Below are positions 45,006 through 56,355 of a DNA stretch of 64,000 bases, in pieces (position 1 is the first letter of the stretch; each line of letters opens with the position of its first letter). This DNA is from Hyparrhenia diplandra (Eukaryota; Streptophyta; Magnoliopsida; Poales; Poaceae): the NCBI GenBank assembly GCA_015847255.1, contig JADLZK010008794.1, positions 221,253 to 285,252 of the forward strand. The letters are read 5' to 3'. The translations under genes were made by a program, and so were the position numbers. Below the pieces are notes generated by a model. It was not told where the DNA came from, searched no databases, and saw nothing but the letters and a program-made list of their open reading frames with translations.

Positions 45006-47340
45006 GTTGGCCCTGAATGAATGGTACATGCCGGGTTTCTTCCAACCATTTATGCAGTTCTTGCATATCTCATATTTATCTCTTCCATATAAATATTTAT
45101 AGCCCAGTTCTTGCATATCTAATTTCATATATAATATAATGGCATTCATCTGTTTCTTCAGAGAGTAAATTATAAACTTATAACTTTATATAACCTCGTA
45201 CCCATTGCAATTAGAGTTGAACAAATGCAGACTAGGATTACCAAACCCAGCTTGTCTATGGATTTAGGCTGCCTTGCCTGAAGTGTTCTTGTACTCAATT
45301 GGCTCAGGCCAGTAACATGTTTTTGATACCTGAGCATTTTTCAGCTAGCATGTTTTGGGCAAGCGCTCCTGTGGCTCAGTTGCGACCTTTTTTTATTTCT
45401 TATATGACTGGACTATGAAGATTTCTGTGGGTCTTTTCCTACGACCATATGAAATCTTTTTGTATCGACTTTTTTGTGTAGTGTATAATGCTTGTTGGTG
45501 CCATGATTTTTGACTGACACTCGACCCAAACATGGTATTTCAGGTTTGGGTTTTTGGAGAGGATTATTCAGGATTGGAACTACCTCCAAACAATGATGTT
45601 TGATTAGAGTTCTTAAGGTGCACAAGCTCAGCAGTAGGGGAGGCTGGGGGTGTCACATATCATGGTAAGAATCTCCCCTCTTTGGTTCTATGATGTGAAA
45701 GGAAACTTCATTCCCTGTGGCCTTTGCAGTCTATAGAGATTGTTTCATATGCACTTCCAAATATTGTTCCTTATGTGCTTATAAAGCATCGTGAGGTTTA
45801 TTTGTAACCTTCATAGTTTTCATCCATCTTTATTGTAGGATAACAAGAGCCCCCGGAATATTGGGAGAGTTTTATGTTTTGTTCGGTCAAATTGATGATC
45901 GATTGACCACGATGCTGATGCTTTGTCAAAAACATCAGTGGTCATAGGATAACTATTTTGCATGTTTAGTTCACCAATGGCGAATATTACAGCTAATAAT
46001 CGTAGAGATTATTATACTGCCTTTTCTTGGTGTTACCGGTAACAAACAACTATGATTATAGGAAATAGGAAAATAAGCTCAATTTAGTGGACTGCTTAGA
46101 TTTGTTTGTGGATACAGCTACCAAAGTTTTTTCTTTTGTTTCCAGAAGCTTTTACAATGATCAGGTAGATAGAATGTTGCATTGACACAATCCTTGGTCC
46201 ATGCTAATTGAGGGCAGCTTTTTCGGGTAATATACTGGAGAACAATATTGTTGGACGGCATCGAGACATGCATATGTTTCTTTGTATATGTGAATAATGT
46301 CTATTTCGTTTTGTTTTGCTTTGTTATGCAGGGAGGACACTAGCTACACCCACTGTGGTCCTTGGTGAGAGAAGTTCTAGGCTGCTAACTGTGTTGTTGA
46401 CAAGGTTACTATCGGTTTCATACTAAATTTGGAATTTGGAGTGAGTTGTTTTTTTTCAATCAATTTAGAACCTACTTGCTTTCTACTATTGAGGCACAAA
46501 GAGGGACAATACATAGAGTACAAGAGAACTTAAAACCCTAAACTAGGATATTACACTAATGCCTGTTGACTATAATACCTAAACAATATGATCTCTTGAA
46601 TCTTGTCTCTGGCTAATTTTTTGAAGTCTTCTCATCAGCAAAGTAATGTCAAAATTAAGTGTTGGGTTTCTTTTACCTATCACGAGAGAACATCAGAGCC
46701 TTGGTTGCTACCGGTGGAAGGGTTCATGTTGCATGAGCGACTTGGAAACATGGGCCTGAATATGATGGTGAACATAATTGAACTCTAATCATGTGATCTG
46801 TATTTGGCATAGCTATTTGGTCAACTTGTATCTTATATTCAATTTAACTACTCTAGGGTAGTAATAAATATACATTATGTAGAAAGAGATCCTTTCAAGA
46901 GTTCTATCTCCTGTTGGCTAGCATTGTCTGTGATTCTCTGCCCATGTAAGATTTACATTTTTGCTAAGACAGTTCTCATCCTGTGAACAAACCACATGTA
47001 CTAATCCTAATTATTCAAACAAATATATATCAACTGTCTTATAAGAATAATTGTTGTTCTATGATCTAATTCTCACTTTTCTTTTAATTTTATTCAACGT
47101 GCGAGTTTTTTTTTTTTGAATTCATGGCATAGTTTTTGTTACATATTTACTCCACCTTTGTACTTTGTACATATAACGAGGGATTTATTATTTTCTTTAG
47201 AAGCAATAGATTATTTAGGTGAGAGAGAGAGAGAGAAGGGCGGCCAACGCAAAGACAGGGATGTGTTCTTTGTCTATGCGGTAGAGTTAGCGTGATGCAG
47301 CGCTCGAAGACTTGATTTCACATTATTATTATCTTGTGAT
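45006..47340. other. Helitron interior, mostly AT-rich
   Basis: Short exon-like stretches occur near 45540-45600 and 46330-46400 (GRTLATPTVVLGERSSRLL in one plus frame, after a TTATGCAG acceptor-like site). I cannot assign them to a family. No helicase or Rep motifs are seen. Confidence 0.4.
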
Positions 47341-47369
47341 CCGCGTGTTTTTAGATAAAATTTAGTTAT

Positions 47370-47387
47370 CCCGTAGCAACGCACGGG
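47370..47387 (+). terminator. 3' terminal hairpin of the Helitron
   Basis: CCCGT (47370-47374) pairs with ACGGG (47383-47387). It lies 7 bases before CTAG (47395-47398). This hairpin marks the end of rolling-circle transfer in Helitrons. Confidence 0.85.
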
Positions 47388-47398
47388 CGTTTAACTAG

Positions 47399-49990
47399 TC
47401 GGGTAAAAATAAATCAACTTTTCCAGCTTCCAATCTATTACGTTAGGCTTCCCTCAGGGTCCCATCTTGCCTGGGCTTTCCTCACGGTCAAGCCTTGCTG
47501 GTTCTTTGCACCCCGCTTGGTGTGCTTCTTTGGAGTATTAGTTGTTCTTTTAATTGCCAAATCAATCTCCAATTTGAGCTTGGGCGTGCATGTTCAAAAA
47601 ACAACTAGGGGACCAACCGAGATCGAGAAAATATGGCAAGCCGGATTATCATGGTCCGGACGAGCTGCCACTAGACATTCCATAGCCACGGCTAAACCCA
47701 ATGTTCTGTGTCAACGCATTAGTGGAATGCACGTATACTATTGTTGCATGTATGCTGCTCTTGCTCTCACATACTCCACAATTCCTGCTGCAGGTACGCT
47801 CCTCTTGCGACAAAGCGCGAACTTTGGCTGATGCCAAGAAGCCCTAGATCTCCGTCTACATTAGTGGCATAGATGAGTGCCCTGTTGCACCACCAAGCTG
47901 CAAGTATGCTACTCGATCTTGCCCGGTCATATTACTACACCCACACCAATCTAGCTCTCCCAGTTTGGGCATACACAGATTGCAAATTAAAGTAAAGAAT
48001 AAATCTCTACCCACACCTAATGATACATGTATAATATGTAATAATGTTTTAAACTATTTTATTAGTAGAAGATATTTGCAAAAACATAACAATATAAGAT
48101 AACATATCAAGTAAATCAACTAAAATTTGTAAAAAAAGAGTATATGACCATATTTACATTTACTATAATTTGGTGGCTAGCCTTTGTATACAACCATGTT
48201 TAAATTGAGTATAACTTAGTGGCTATCCTTCACATTAATTCTCATTGGTGCATTAAAAATGAACTAAATTTTAGAAATTCTCACAACAAGCTACAATAGT
48301 TAGAAATATATATGTTCTTTTATTTAGTAGACTCCAATCATCATTAATAACAGTGATTGGATCAAAAAGTTATTTAAAATAATGTGCCAAATTTACATCT
48401 AAATTACCCTCTTCTTCCATTATAAAAACACATCAAAATAGTCCCCTGTTGCATCAAAACTACACACTTATGCATTAGGAAAGATAAAATAAAATAAAAT
48501 AACTACATAATACTAATATAAAAATACACACGACTAGAATTAGGAAAGATAATGCAAAGTAAGATATTGGCATTCGAATTACCCATATATGTGAAATGAA
48601 CTAAAATATAATATAACCAGCCATCCTAAAAATGAAAAATGTAAACACATATGCCTTAAATTTTCATATAAATACTAAAATAACCAATCAGAAAATTATA
48701 TCCATAAATTTTCATCTAAATTGCACACATTTCTACAACTGTTAGGATAAAAGTAAGCTTAAATACAATTCTATGTTCCTTCATGTAGACCAAGTAAACA
48801 AGTACGCATTAGGAGAAATATTTGTTTTAATGGCTTATTAAGAGTGTAAACATGTTCCCTCAACAAATCATACAACAAAAGACACTAATAATTAACTTTA
48901 AGGTGTATTAAATTTATACTCCATGATACAAAAATTTTCACAAGTTGTTATTTTAAATACTTTTTATTGGTAAGTGAAGCTTAGGCACTCTATATTTTAT
49001 TTTATAGAACTATGCTACGTACTACAGATAAAATTACGTGATAGTGTCATGGTGCAAGTTGAAATGACTATTTGTACTATTATAGGAACAGAGATAGAAC
49101 ATAGGACAATAAATGATGAAATCGTGAATAAAATATACAATAATAATGAGAATTTCAACTTACATGTGAATAAAAATAATTGCAATATCTTGATAAAAAT
49201 TTAAATTTAAAGTACATATTAATAATGGCACACAATGGTATGCAACAATAGTACATATAACATAAACTTAGATTTCCACAAAATAAGTATCGCACTAGAA
49301 AAGATATAAACCTAATAAATTCTAAATTGAGTCGCGAATGAAATCCCCATGTCAATCCTAACGACTCCCGTTAGGAAAAATGATGAATTATATAAATTCT
49401 CACAAACATCAAAAAGCATCTAGCCATTAGTCATTTAGACTATAATCATCATTGATAATAATAACTATAGGATCTAAGCTATTTTATAAATATTTAACCA
49501 CCTCTATGAATGTGTAAATCAATCTAATGTGACCAATGGATCTTTGTTTTAAGTTACTCGCTTTCGTGTCATTAAGAAACATGTTCTAAAGTAAATGCAT
49601 AGTTTTTCATCCAATTATCCACTTGCTATTACACCCTCAACTTTATCCACCCTTAAATTTACATCTAAAGTAGCACTTTATCAACATATTCTATTACAAA
49701 AAAAATAGATGACCATAACACATATATATGTTCTATATTATCCACTCCTTTTAATCTCAATATTTAAAATTTAATTAAAGTAAACACACATATTGTGACA
49801 TCACGCATACAAAATCCACATGCATGCAAGAGAGAGAAATAAATATGTTGTGTTTCAACAACCCTATAAAATATTTTCTACATTAATGATACTAAAAGAA
49901 TATTAGAATTGTTGATAACCACGGCATTGTATAAGCTGTTACTTTCGAGAAATTTATACACTTTAACTAAAACATTTGGAACAATTTATT
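47399..49990. other. AT-rich intergenic DNA
   Basis: 47400-47900 is moderately GC-rich with short frames. From 47950 the DNA is strongly AT-rich. A phrase around 'tagactccaatcatcattaa' (48340) recurs in altered form near 49437, suggesting an old internal repeat. No gene is supported. Confidence 0.45.
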
Positions 49991-50034
49991 GATAGTATAA
50001 CCATTAGTGCATAAATCACTCTTTAATAATAAAA

Positions 50035-50290
50035 TTCGAACACCTTGGTCCAGCAGCGACACGCAAACAGCAAGCGTCAGGTGCGGCGGCTGCACGGGAC
50101 GCAGGCACGGCGCAGCAGCTGTGATCCTGCGGCCTGCCAGCAACCAGGCGTCGAGCTGGAGCTGCACACCACAGAGTTGCAGGAGGCCAGGAGTCTTGGC
50201 CCTTGGGCGCTCGCTCATTTTTGAGATGACCCCTGGTGGAGTCTATGCCTCGTGGGCCATGTGATGTTCGATGAAATGCATCAACGGTGA
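50035..50290 (+). pseudogene. GC-rich exon-like fragment, possible PPR remnant
   Basis: The segment is much richer in GC than its surroundings. Near its end one frame reads GHVMFDEMHQR, which resembles the VFDEMxxR core of pentatricopeptide repeats. The evidence is a single short motif. Confidence 0.25.
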
Positions 50291-50299
50291 GGTGAGTTG

Positions 50300-50879
50300 T
50301 TTAGTTTCTATTCTACTAGTTAATGTTTCATCGACCATCTGGAGCAACATATTTTAACATAAAAGATCAGCAATGGTAATCTTATCGTACATGACATTGA
50401 TAGTTATATGACGATGCAACTCTTCTTCTCTAGTTTGAGATGGATGCCATTTTATCTGTACATAAATTTTTGAAAGGAGTTAATGGAAACAAATTAAGAT
50501 GGTCTCTCCTAATTTCATACATATACCTGTAAATATAATAATGCAAATGTTATTACCAGTTAACTTACATCTCAGAAATTTCTACACTAAACACAGCCTT
50601 TTCTATGTAGTTACTAATTTGAGCACTTAATGTTTTTATTGCTTCGATGCCTTGCATTTTCACTTGAAAAATATGTTATATAAGGTGGAAAAAATGTCAT
50701 ATATTGCTGTTTGCTGCAACATACGTAAGGATGATAGTTGCTACAGTAGAATTCCGTGTGGATAGTTTAAGCACATAAATGTTGCCCTTAGCATTGCCTG
50801 GTGGCCAAAAGCACGGCTTCATGGCTTCACAACCATTTTAACTTAAGCCAACCCCAAAACTTTTATCCTTGATCTGCCC
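50300..50879. other. AT-rich intergenic DNA
   Basis: No frame, repeat or element end was recognised. Confidence 0.4.
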
Positions 50880-51290
50880 TTGCCTCGTCCAAGTTATCAT
50901 CCCACAACTATTTTGCGGGGTAGTAGGAAAGTCAAAAGGCTCGTGTCACCATTTTGTCATTGCAAACGGCCTGGAATAGGAGGAAGAGAGGGGAACGCAG
51001 GAGCAGTCAGTCTCAGTCGAATCCCGTCGTCACCTGAGCGCGGTTGTCGGAGCTGGAGAGCGTGGACGCCATGCGCGTGGCCATGCGGCGCGTGCGGGCA
51101 CTGGTGCGGCGGAACGACCCGATGTTCTCCTCCCGGTCCATCTCCGGTGACCAACAGAGGCAGGCAGCAGCGGGCGGCCGTTGCGCTGGATGAGAGGAGA
51201 CAACTGTGGGATTAAGCGGGCGGAAGTAGTGGGCTCCTGGATATTGGGCCTGCCAGGCTGCATTACTCATCCATGATCCATGTCACCCTA
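50880..51290. repeat. Duplicated block downstream of copy A (matches 30830-31240)
   Basis: It shares an ordered set of GC-rich words with the block downstream of copy B. A frame from 51071 reads MRVAMRRVRALVRRNDPMFS then SRSISGDQQ and stops. It may be a relic of a real exon, unidentified. Confidence 0.7.
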
Positions 51291-51806
51291 ATTGAGTCCA
51301 AAACACCCTCTGATGGGTTGGGCTCCTTCCAATCAGACTTGAACGTGCCCATATCCAAGAAGTTTGCACTATCAATTATCTCCAGTTGGGGTGTAAAGTG
51401 CCAATAGCAATGATGTATCATCCTGAAGGACTTTTAATGTTGCAACTGCAACTTATGTTTCAGAGATGCCACCTGATGTTTGGCATGTTGCAATTATCAA
51501 ATGAAGCAGATCAGTATGGCAAAGTTGGAAATGAGCGACTAGGTGATGCCGCACTCATATTTCAAGCAATACAATACAATGCAGCTTCAGGAAACAACAT
51601 TACACAGAGCGGAATGAGTTACAAAAGAGGAAAACAAACGACATAAGGTTGCCCTTTTTTTTTTATTACACATACAGTGACAGTAACACAGATGATGGGC
51701 AGGTTCAGTACAGAGCAGCATGCCCACAGACAGACAGACTTTGTAAATTAAACACTAGGGGCTGGACAATCGGATTAACCATCAGGGTGGACACGGTGCA
51801 GCAAAA
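51291..51806. other. 3' flank of DUF4220 copy A
   Basis: No recognisable gene. A CAGTGACAGTAACACAGATG-like stretch and a T-run (51655-51664) are present. Confidence 0.4.
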
Positions 51807-52964
51807 TCAAACCATGTCTTCAGCCATGCAGATCTCGGAATTCGATGGAGGGTCGCTGCTGGCACCAGCAGCGTCGGTGTGGGCCTTGGAAGCCGATGCA
51901 GCGGTGCCGCCGGTGGTGGAGACCCGCTCGGAAGTCGATGTCGTTGTTGGACTGGCCATGGCGTCGTTCCCAGTCCCATTGCCAGCAGCTTCATGGCTTG
52001 GAAGGTCCTCCCTCTGAAGCTTGTCGGTGAAGGTCTCCATCCCCATGTAGAACATCAGGAGCCAAACATAGGAGAGGAACTCGCCGCCTTTGCCCAAAGC
52101 CTTGGCATGGAGGTACCCTCTGCATCTGCCAGCGGAGTAGCAGAGCATCTCGACCCAGACGCCCTGGATCACCTCCCACATCTTCTCATCGCCTAAGCTC
52201 TGCAACGCTTGAGCTAGCTTCCAAGCCTCGTGGATAAAAGTTTCTGTGGGTGAGGGGCCAGAGCCTCTTTGTTGTGACCATGATGACGACTCTAGCTTGC
52301 TGGTAATCTCGAGTGCAAGCTCTCTCCTCTTCAGACCCGGTGGTGGCTTGCCACCATTGTTGTTGAATATGGCCTCGAGCTCTTCATGTGCTCTTGTGCA
52401 GAGATTCCGCCTGGAGCCAGGCAGCAGCATCTCAGGATTAACCAGCAAGAGGTAGGCCATGTAGTTGGACATCTGCCTGCATAGGACGGCTTTACAGTTG
52501 ATTAGTTCTTCACTACATCGAGAAGAACTAGTTCGTTGATGATACCTCCGGAATGGCATCATCATCCTTACAGATGGTGCCTCAGCAAAGGCACATCTAT
52601 GGTGTGAGGATGATGAGCTCAGGAAGAAGCAGAAATCCGTGGCGATGTGCCAGAGGAGAACGCTCTCATCGAATGGCCCCTTTATGCTCCAGCCGAGGTG
52701 GTCGTTGCCCTCGAGCGCCCAATGGCCCCGGTTACCGTTGAACCTATGGTAGCTAGCAGCGTCATGCATTTTTGCTTCCATCCAGCCTTGAGATATTGGT
52801 GAACTAACCCTGTAATGCTGCAGGACGACAAGCACGGCTTTTCGCGCCAATAGTGTTGTTGGTCCGTGAAGTCCTTACAGCAGCATCCAAGCAGACGGCT
52901 CACAATCCCCATCTTGTTGCTGCGGGCAACGTATCCTATCACCACCGGAATCCAGCGATATCCC

Positions 52965-53340
52965 GTGAGCAAACCGTTTCCCGTGAGCTAAGAGGCAAAC
53001 CTCACGGGAAAACACAGGATATCCTGTGAGCAGCGTGAACACATCACGGGAAAGAATTGACCCACGGATAACCAATTTCCGTGATGGAAACCTCACGAGG
53101 GATATCACTTTCGACCCTTTCCCCGTGAGGAGGCCGCTCACGGGGAAACGACACGGCCGTCAGCCCAGCCCCGCTCCGTCCTCCGTCCACACTTTCCCGT
53201 GATAACTCCGTCAAGCTCACGGGATAGCTCTTTCCCCCGTGAGCAGGCTTTCCCGTGGGCCGAACGGTGGGCCTCGGCAAAGGGACCCTTTCCGTGGCGC
53301 CACAACCCCGCTCACGGAAATACGCCACGGGAAATATTTT
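52965..53340. repeat. Left TCACGGGAAA array of CACTA 3
   Basis: More than a dozen copies of CCCGTGAG, TTTCCCGTGA or the complement occur in mixed orientation. Confidence 0.85.
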
Positions 53341-54130
53341 TTTTGGATTTTGATCTCCAAACTTTTTCTACACTTGTTGCACATCATATGACACTCAATA
53401 TTAAAGTTTGGTGAATTATTGACTTCATTTGATATATTTAGGTAATTATTCTCTTTTATGGGAATTTATGAAATGAGGCCAAATTTGAACTACAAGTGCT
53501 TCAATTTTTTGAAAAAATTTAGTAGAAAATTTATATTCCTCATACTCAACACAATGTAAGGCCTTGCATTTAAAAAAAAATAATGAAATCCTGGAACATC
53601 TTAGTACGAAATCATCAACTCTAATCCTCGTTCGATTGGTCTACAAATTCTAGAAAATAAACCGATGTACAAAAAATCATGAAATTTGATAATCTATCAT
53701 GATATCTTGTGCCGAGGCTATGATAAAAAACTTGGAACGTTTCGCACAAGTTGGCACGTACGATGTTCACAGGCTCCAACATCTACGTAGAAGCTTCATG
53801 TTTGTTGAGAGTGATCTAGTGTGATTTCATGTCAATGTGACGATCAAGTTGTGGTTTGGCTCTGAAACTTTTTCTATATGCAATAGACCTCAAATATTGT
53901 GTCATGTCTATTTTTGAGAATTTTTGGATTATTTTTGTAATTATTATAATTTTTGTTGCGATTAAGTAAATGCAAATAGAGATAGAACCACATGAAATAA
54001 TGGTCAATTTTTTTTTGCAAGGATGAAATTAGGATTGGTGAGTGTATGTGGAAAGGTATTTATGAAGTTATCATGATCAAAGTTTTTTAAAATATATATG
54101 CTAGAAAAAGAAAGAGATAGAAATAAAATT
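53341..54130. other. AT-rich spacer within the left end of CACTA 3
   Basis: No motif copies and no gene are seen here. The same 'array, AT-rich spacer, array' pattern appears in CACTA 2. Confidence 0.5.
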
Positions 54131-54480
54131 TATTTACGGAAAACTCCTTTTCCCGTGAGTTGTTCACGGGAAATCTAAGATATTTCCCGTGATCCCACGT
54201 GTACAGATCACGGGAAATCGTTGGCGGGACCCACGTGGCAGGATTAGGGTTCAACATTTTTTTTTACTCTTTCCCGTGATGGGATCGGAGCCGCTCACGG
54301 GAAAGGAATGAGATATCCGTGAGCCGCTCACGGAAAAGGATGGATGGGACGGCCTTGCGGGTTACGTCGGTGGATATTTTTGAAAAAAACTCAGATTTCC
54401 GTGATGGATGGCGGGCGGCTCACGGGAAATCCACCTCCCTTCCCGTGATCCGCCCGGATCCATCACGGGGAAAGGCCAAT
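54131..54480. repeat. Second TCACGGGAAA array of CACTA 3
   Basis: About twelve copies of the motif, including TTTCCCGTGATC and GCTCACGGGAAA, lie 1.2 kb inside the left end. Confidence 0.8.
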
Positions 54481-54499
54481 TTTTTTTTTAAAAAACAAA

Positions 54500-54585
54500 G
54501 TCAACCCACACACACGGCTCTCACACTCACACACACGCACACGCGAAACACACACACACACAGACACACACGCACGCCACCGTCG
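54500..54585. repeat. CA-rich microsatellite
   Basis: CACACA runs interrupted by C/G substitutions (cacacacacacggctctcac and on). Confidence 0.85.
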
Positions 54586-54895
54586 GCCCGCCAGCGCGCG
54601 CCCGCCGCCTCCCGGCCGCGCCCGCCCGCCACCGGCGCGCCGCCCGCGCAAGATCCGGCCCCGCCGGCCAACCGGCCCGCCCGCCGTGCCGTAGCGCGTC
54701 GCGCGGCACCGCCCGCCCCGCGCGCCCACCGCCCTCCCGCCCGGCCGCGCGCCTCCCTCGCGCCGCCCGGCTTCCCAGCGCGCTGCCGCCCGCCGCGCCC
54801 GGCCGGCTGGCCGCCGTTCGCGGCCCGGGGGGAGGAGGAAGGAGGGGGGGCGCCGGGCGCAGGAGGAAGGAGGAGGGGCATGGGGGGGCGCGGGC

Positions 54896-55099
54896 AGAGG
54901 AGGAGAAAGGGAGGAGGGAAGGAAGGGAGGAGAGGAGGAGGAGGAGGAAGGAGAAGGGAGGAGGAGGAAGGAGGAGGGAAGGAGAAGGGAGGAGGAAGAA
55001 GGAGGAGGGAGGAGGAAGGAGGAGGAAGGGAGGAGAGGAGGAAGAGGAAGGAGGAGGAAGGGGGAGAAGGGAGGAGGGGGGAAGGAAGGAGAAGGGAGG
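54896..55099 (+). repeat. Uninterrupted 204-nt polypurine tract
   Basis: Every base from 54896 to 55099 on the plus strand is A or G, in GGA, GGAA and GAAGG patterns. It follows a 250-bp GC-rich block and precedes the presumed leader of the TNPA-like gene. Such tracts can form triplex DNA. The long open frames across it are compositional. Confidence 0.95.
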
Positions 55100-55209
55100 T
55101 CCCAACGTCGTCGCCGCGGCGTACGTGTCCCGACGCCGCTGCACCGGCACACCTTGCACCGCCGTCGTCCGCCAGCGTCCCCGTGGTGAGTTCGTCGTCG
55201 TTTTCACCT

Positions 55210-55300
55210 TCACAGGTTGTCGGCCATCGTGCCCCAAATGTTATTGTCGGCCATCGTGCCTTGGATGTGATTGTCGGCCATCGTGCCGTGTGCTTTGTTT
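55210..55300. repeat. Threefold TGTCGGCCATCGTGCC repeat
   Basis: The 16-mer TGTCGGCCATCGTGCC occurs at about 55218, 55247 and 55271. A related TCTCGGCCATCGAGCC lies at 58568, followed like the third copy by a GCAGGT, AACC/GCCC-TCC and GAAATTT series, so a ~100-bp segment is duplicated within the element. Confidence 0.75.
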
Positions 55301-56355
55301 GCAGGTATTGGAAACCTCCCGCACGAGGGAGGTTCGTCGAAATTTTCAACTGATCCCGTGTGTTTGTTTTTATGCAGAGAGGAGCCCTCCGGAGCGGAGT
55401 TGAGTGCCTTGCCGAGCCGGTCGGAGTCCCTTGGCGGCCCTGATCTTCTTCCTCGTCGGGTAGCCTGACTCCACCGCGACCCTAGGTATATCCCTTCCTT
55501 TCGTGCCATGGTCGTAGCTAGATCGCGCAGCTCAGTTAGGCGTCTCCCGTTCGAAAGAGATACGGTTGGAAGTATGCAGATCTTGACAAATCGAGAGTGG
55601 ATCAGTATAATGAATTATATACTTTTCAACCTGGACGAAGTGCTTCCTTATGTACAGTAAGTCACAACTCTAAGCGTACAACCAACTTGTCTTGTAGTAC
55701 TTAATATCCCGCATCCAACCCTTTTGTCTTTCGATGGTATAGGAAATTTCAAAGGCAATACTGGCATCAACGAACGCCGCCCGAAGCACATGAATTGGAC
55801 GCCCTGCTTAGACAGGGTGCTGGCAATGGAAAACCAGATTTCATTAGTTGGTTCAAACGCCAGGTACTGTCTAATTCGTGTTAAATAACGTCTCGTTTGA
55901 TATGCTAACGAACTGTCTCATTTTATTTATCTGCTTGAGCTTGCGAGCACTGAACCGATCCGGGTATGCATCCCGAGCCCAACGAAATGGAAGTAGACAA
56001 TGAAAGTGTTGTTGATGATGAGGAGGACGAGGAGGTTTGAGATGCGAAGGACTTATAGTTACTTGAAAAATTACTTAAGGACAAATGCGGTGTTGACGCG
56101 TTCCTCCTCCCATGGATCCCGCCAATCTTCATATGTTGGAAGGCGTAGACATGGATGATAGTGATCATGAGGATTATGATCCGGCAAAGTCTTGAAATCG
56201 TGACGAGGGATGAGGATTATTTCTAATACATGTAATACTATGCATCTCTTAATAATTATGTTCTGATTATTGATTTTCAATCTCTTCATAATTACGTTCT
56301 ATTTAATTTTGCATTTTTACTAATTATCTATATGTATTTGCAGGTCATTCAAAAA

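Larger units (their letters stand above)
42729..47398 (+). mobile_element. Helitron (4,670 bp), non-autonomous
   Basis: The 5' end is TCTTACTATTACTAATTGGA, with an 8-bp-stem hairpin just inside. The 3' end is a CCCGT...ACGGG hairpin, then CGTTTAA and CTAG. The flanks are A (42728) and T (47399), the AT target of Helitrons, with no duplication. No Rep/helicase gene is present. The interior is a mosaic of exon-like pieces and AT-rich DNA, as in gene-capturing grass Helitrons. Both ends match the usual structural rules; the match was made by eye. Confidence 0.82.

Noticed and set aside
54319..55353. A 344-codon open frame, and 229-282-codon frames on the other strand, across the GC-rich and polypurine block
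   Set aside because: All frames on both strands are open because the DNA is low-complexity; the residues are runs of Arg/Gly/Glu or Pro/Ser/Leu with no domain.
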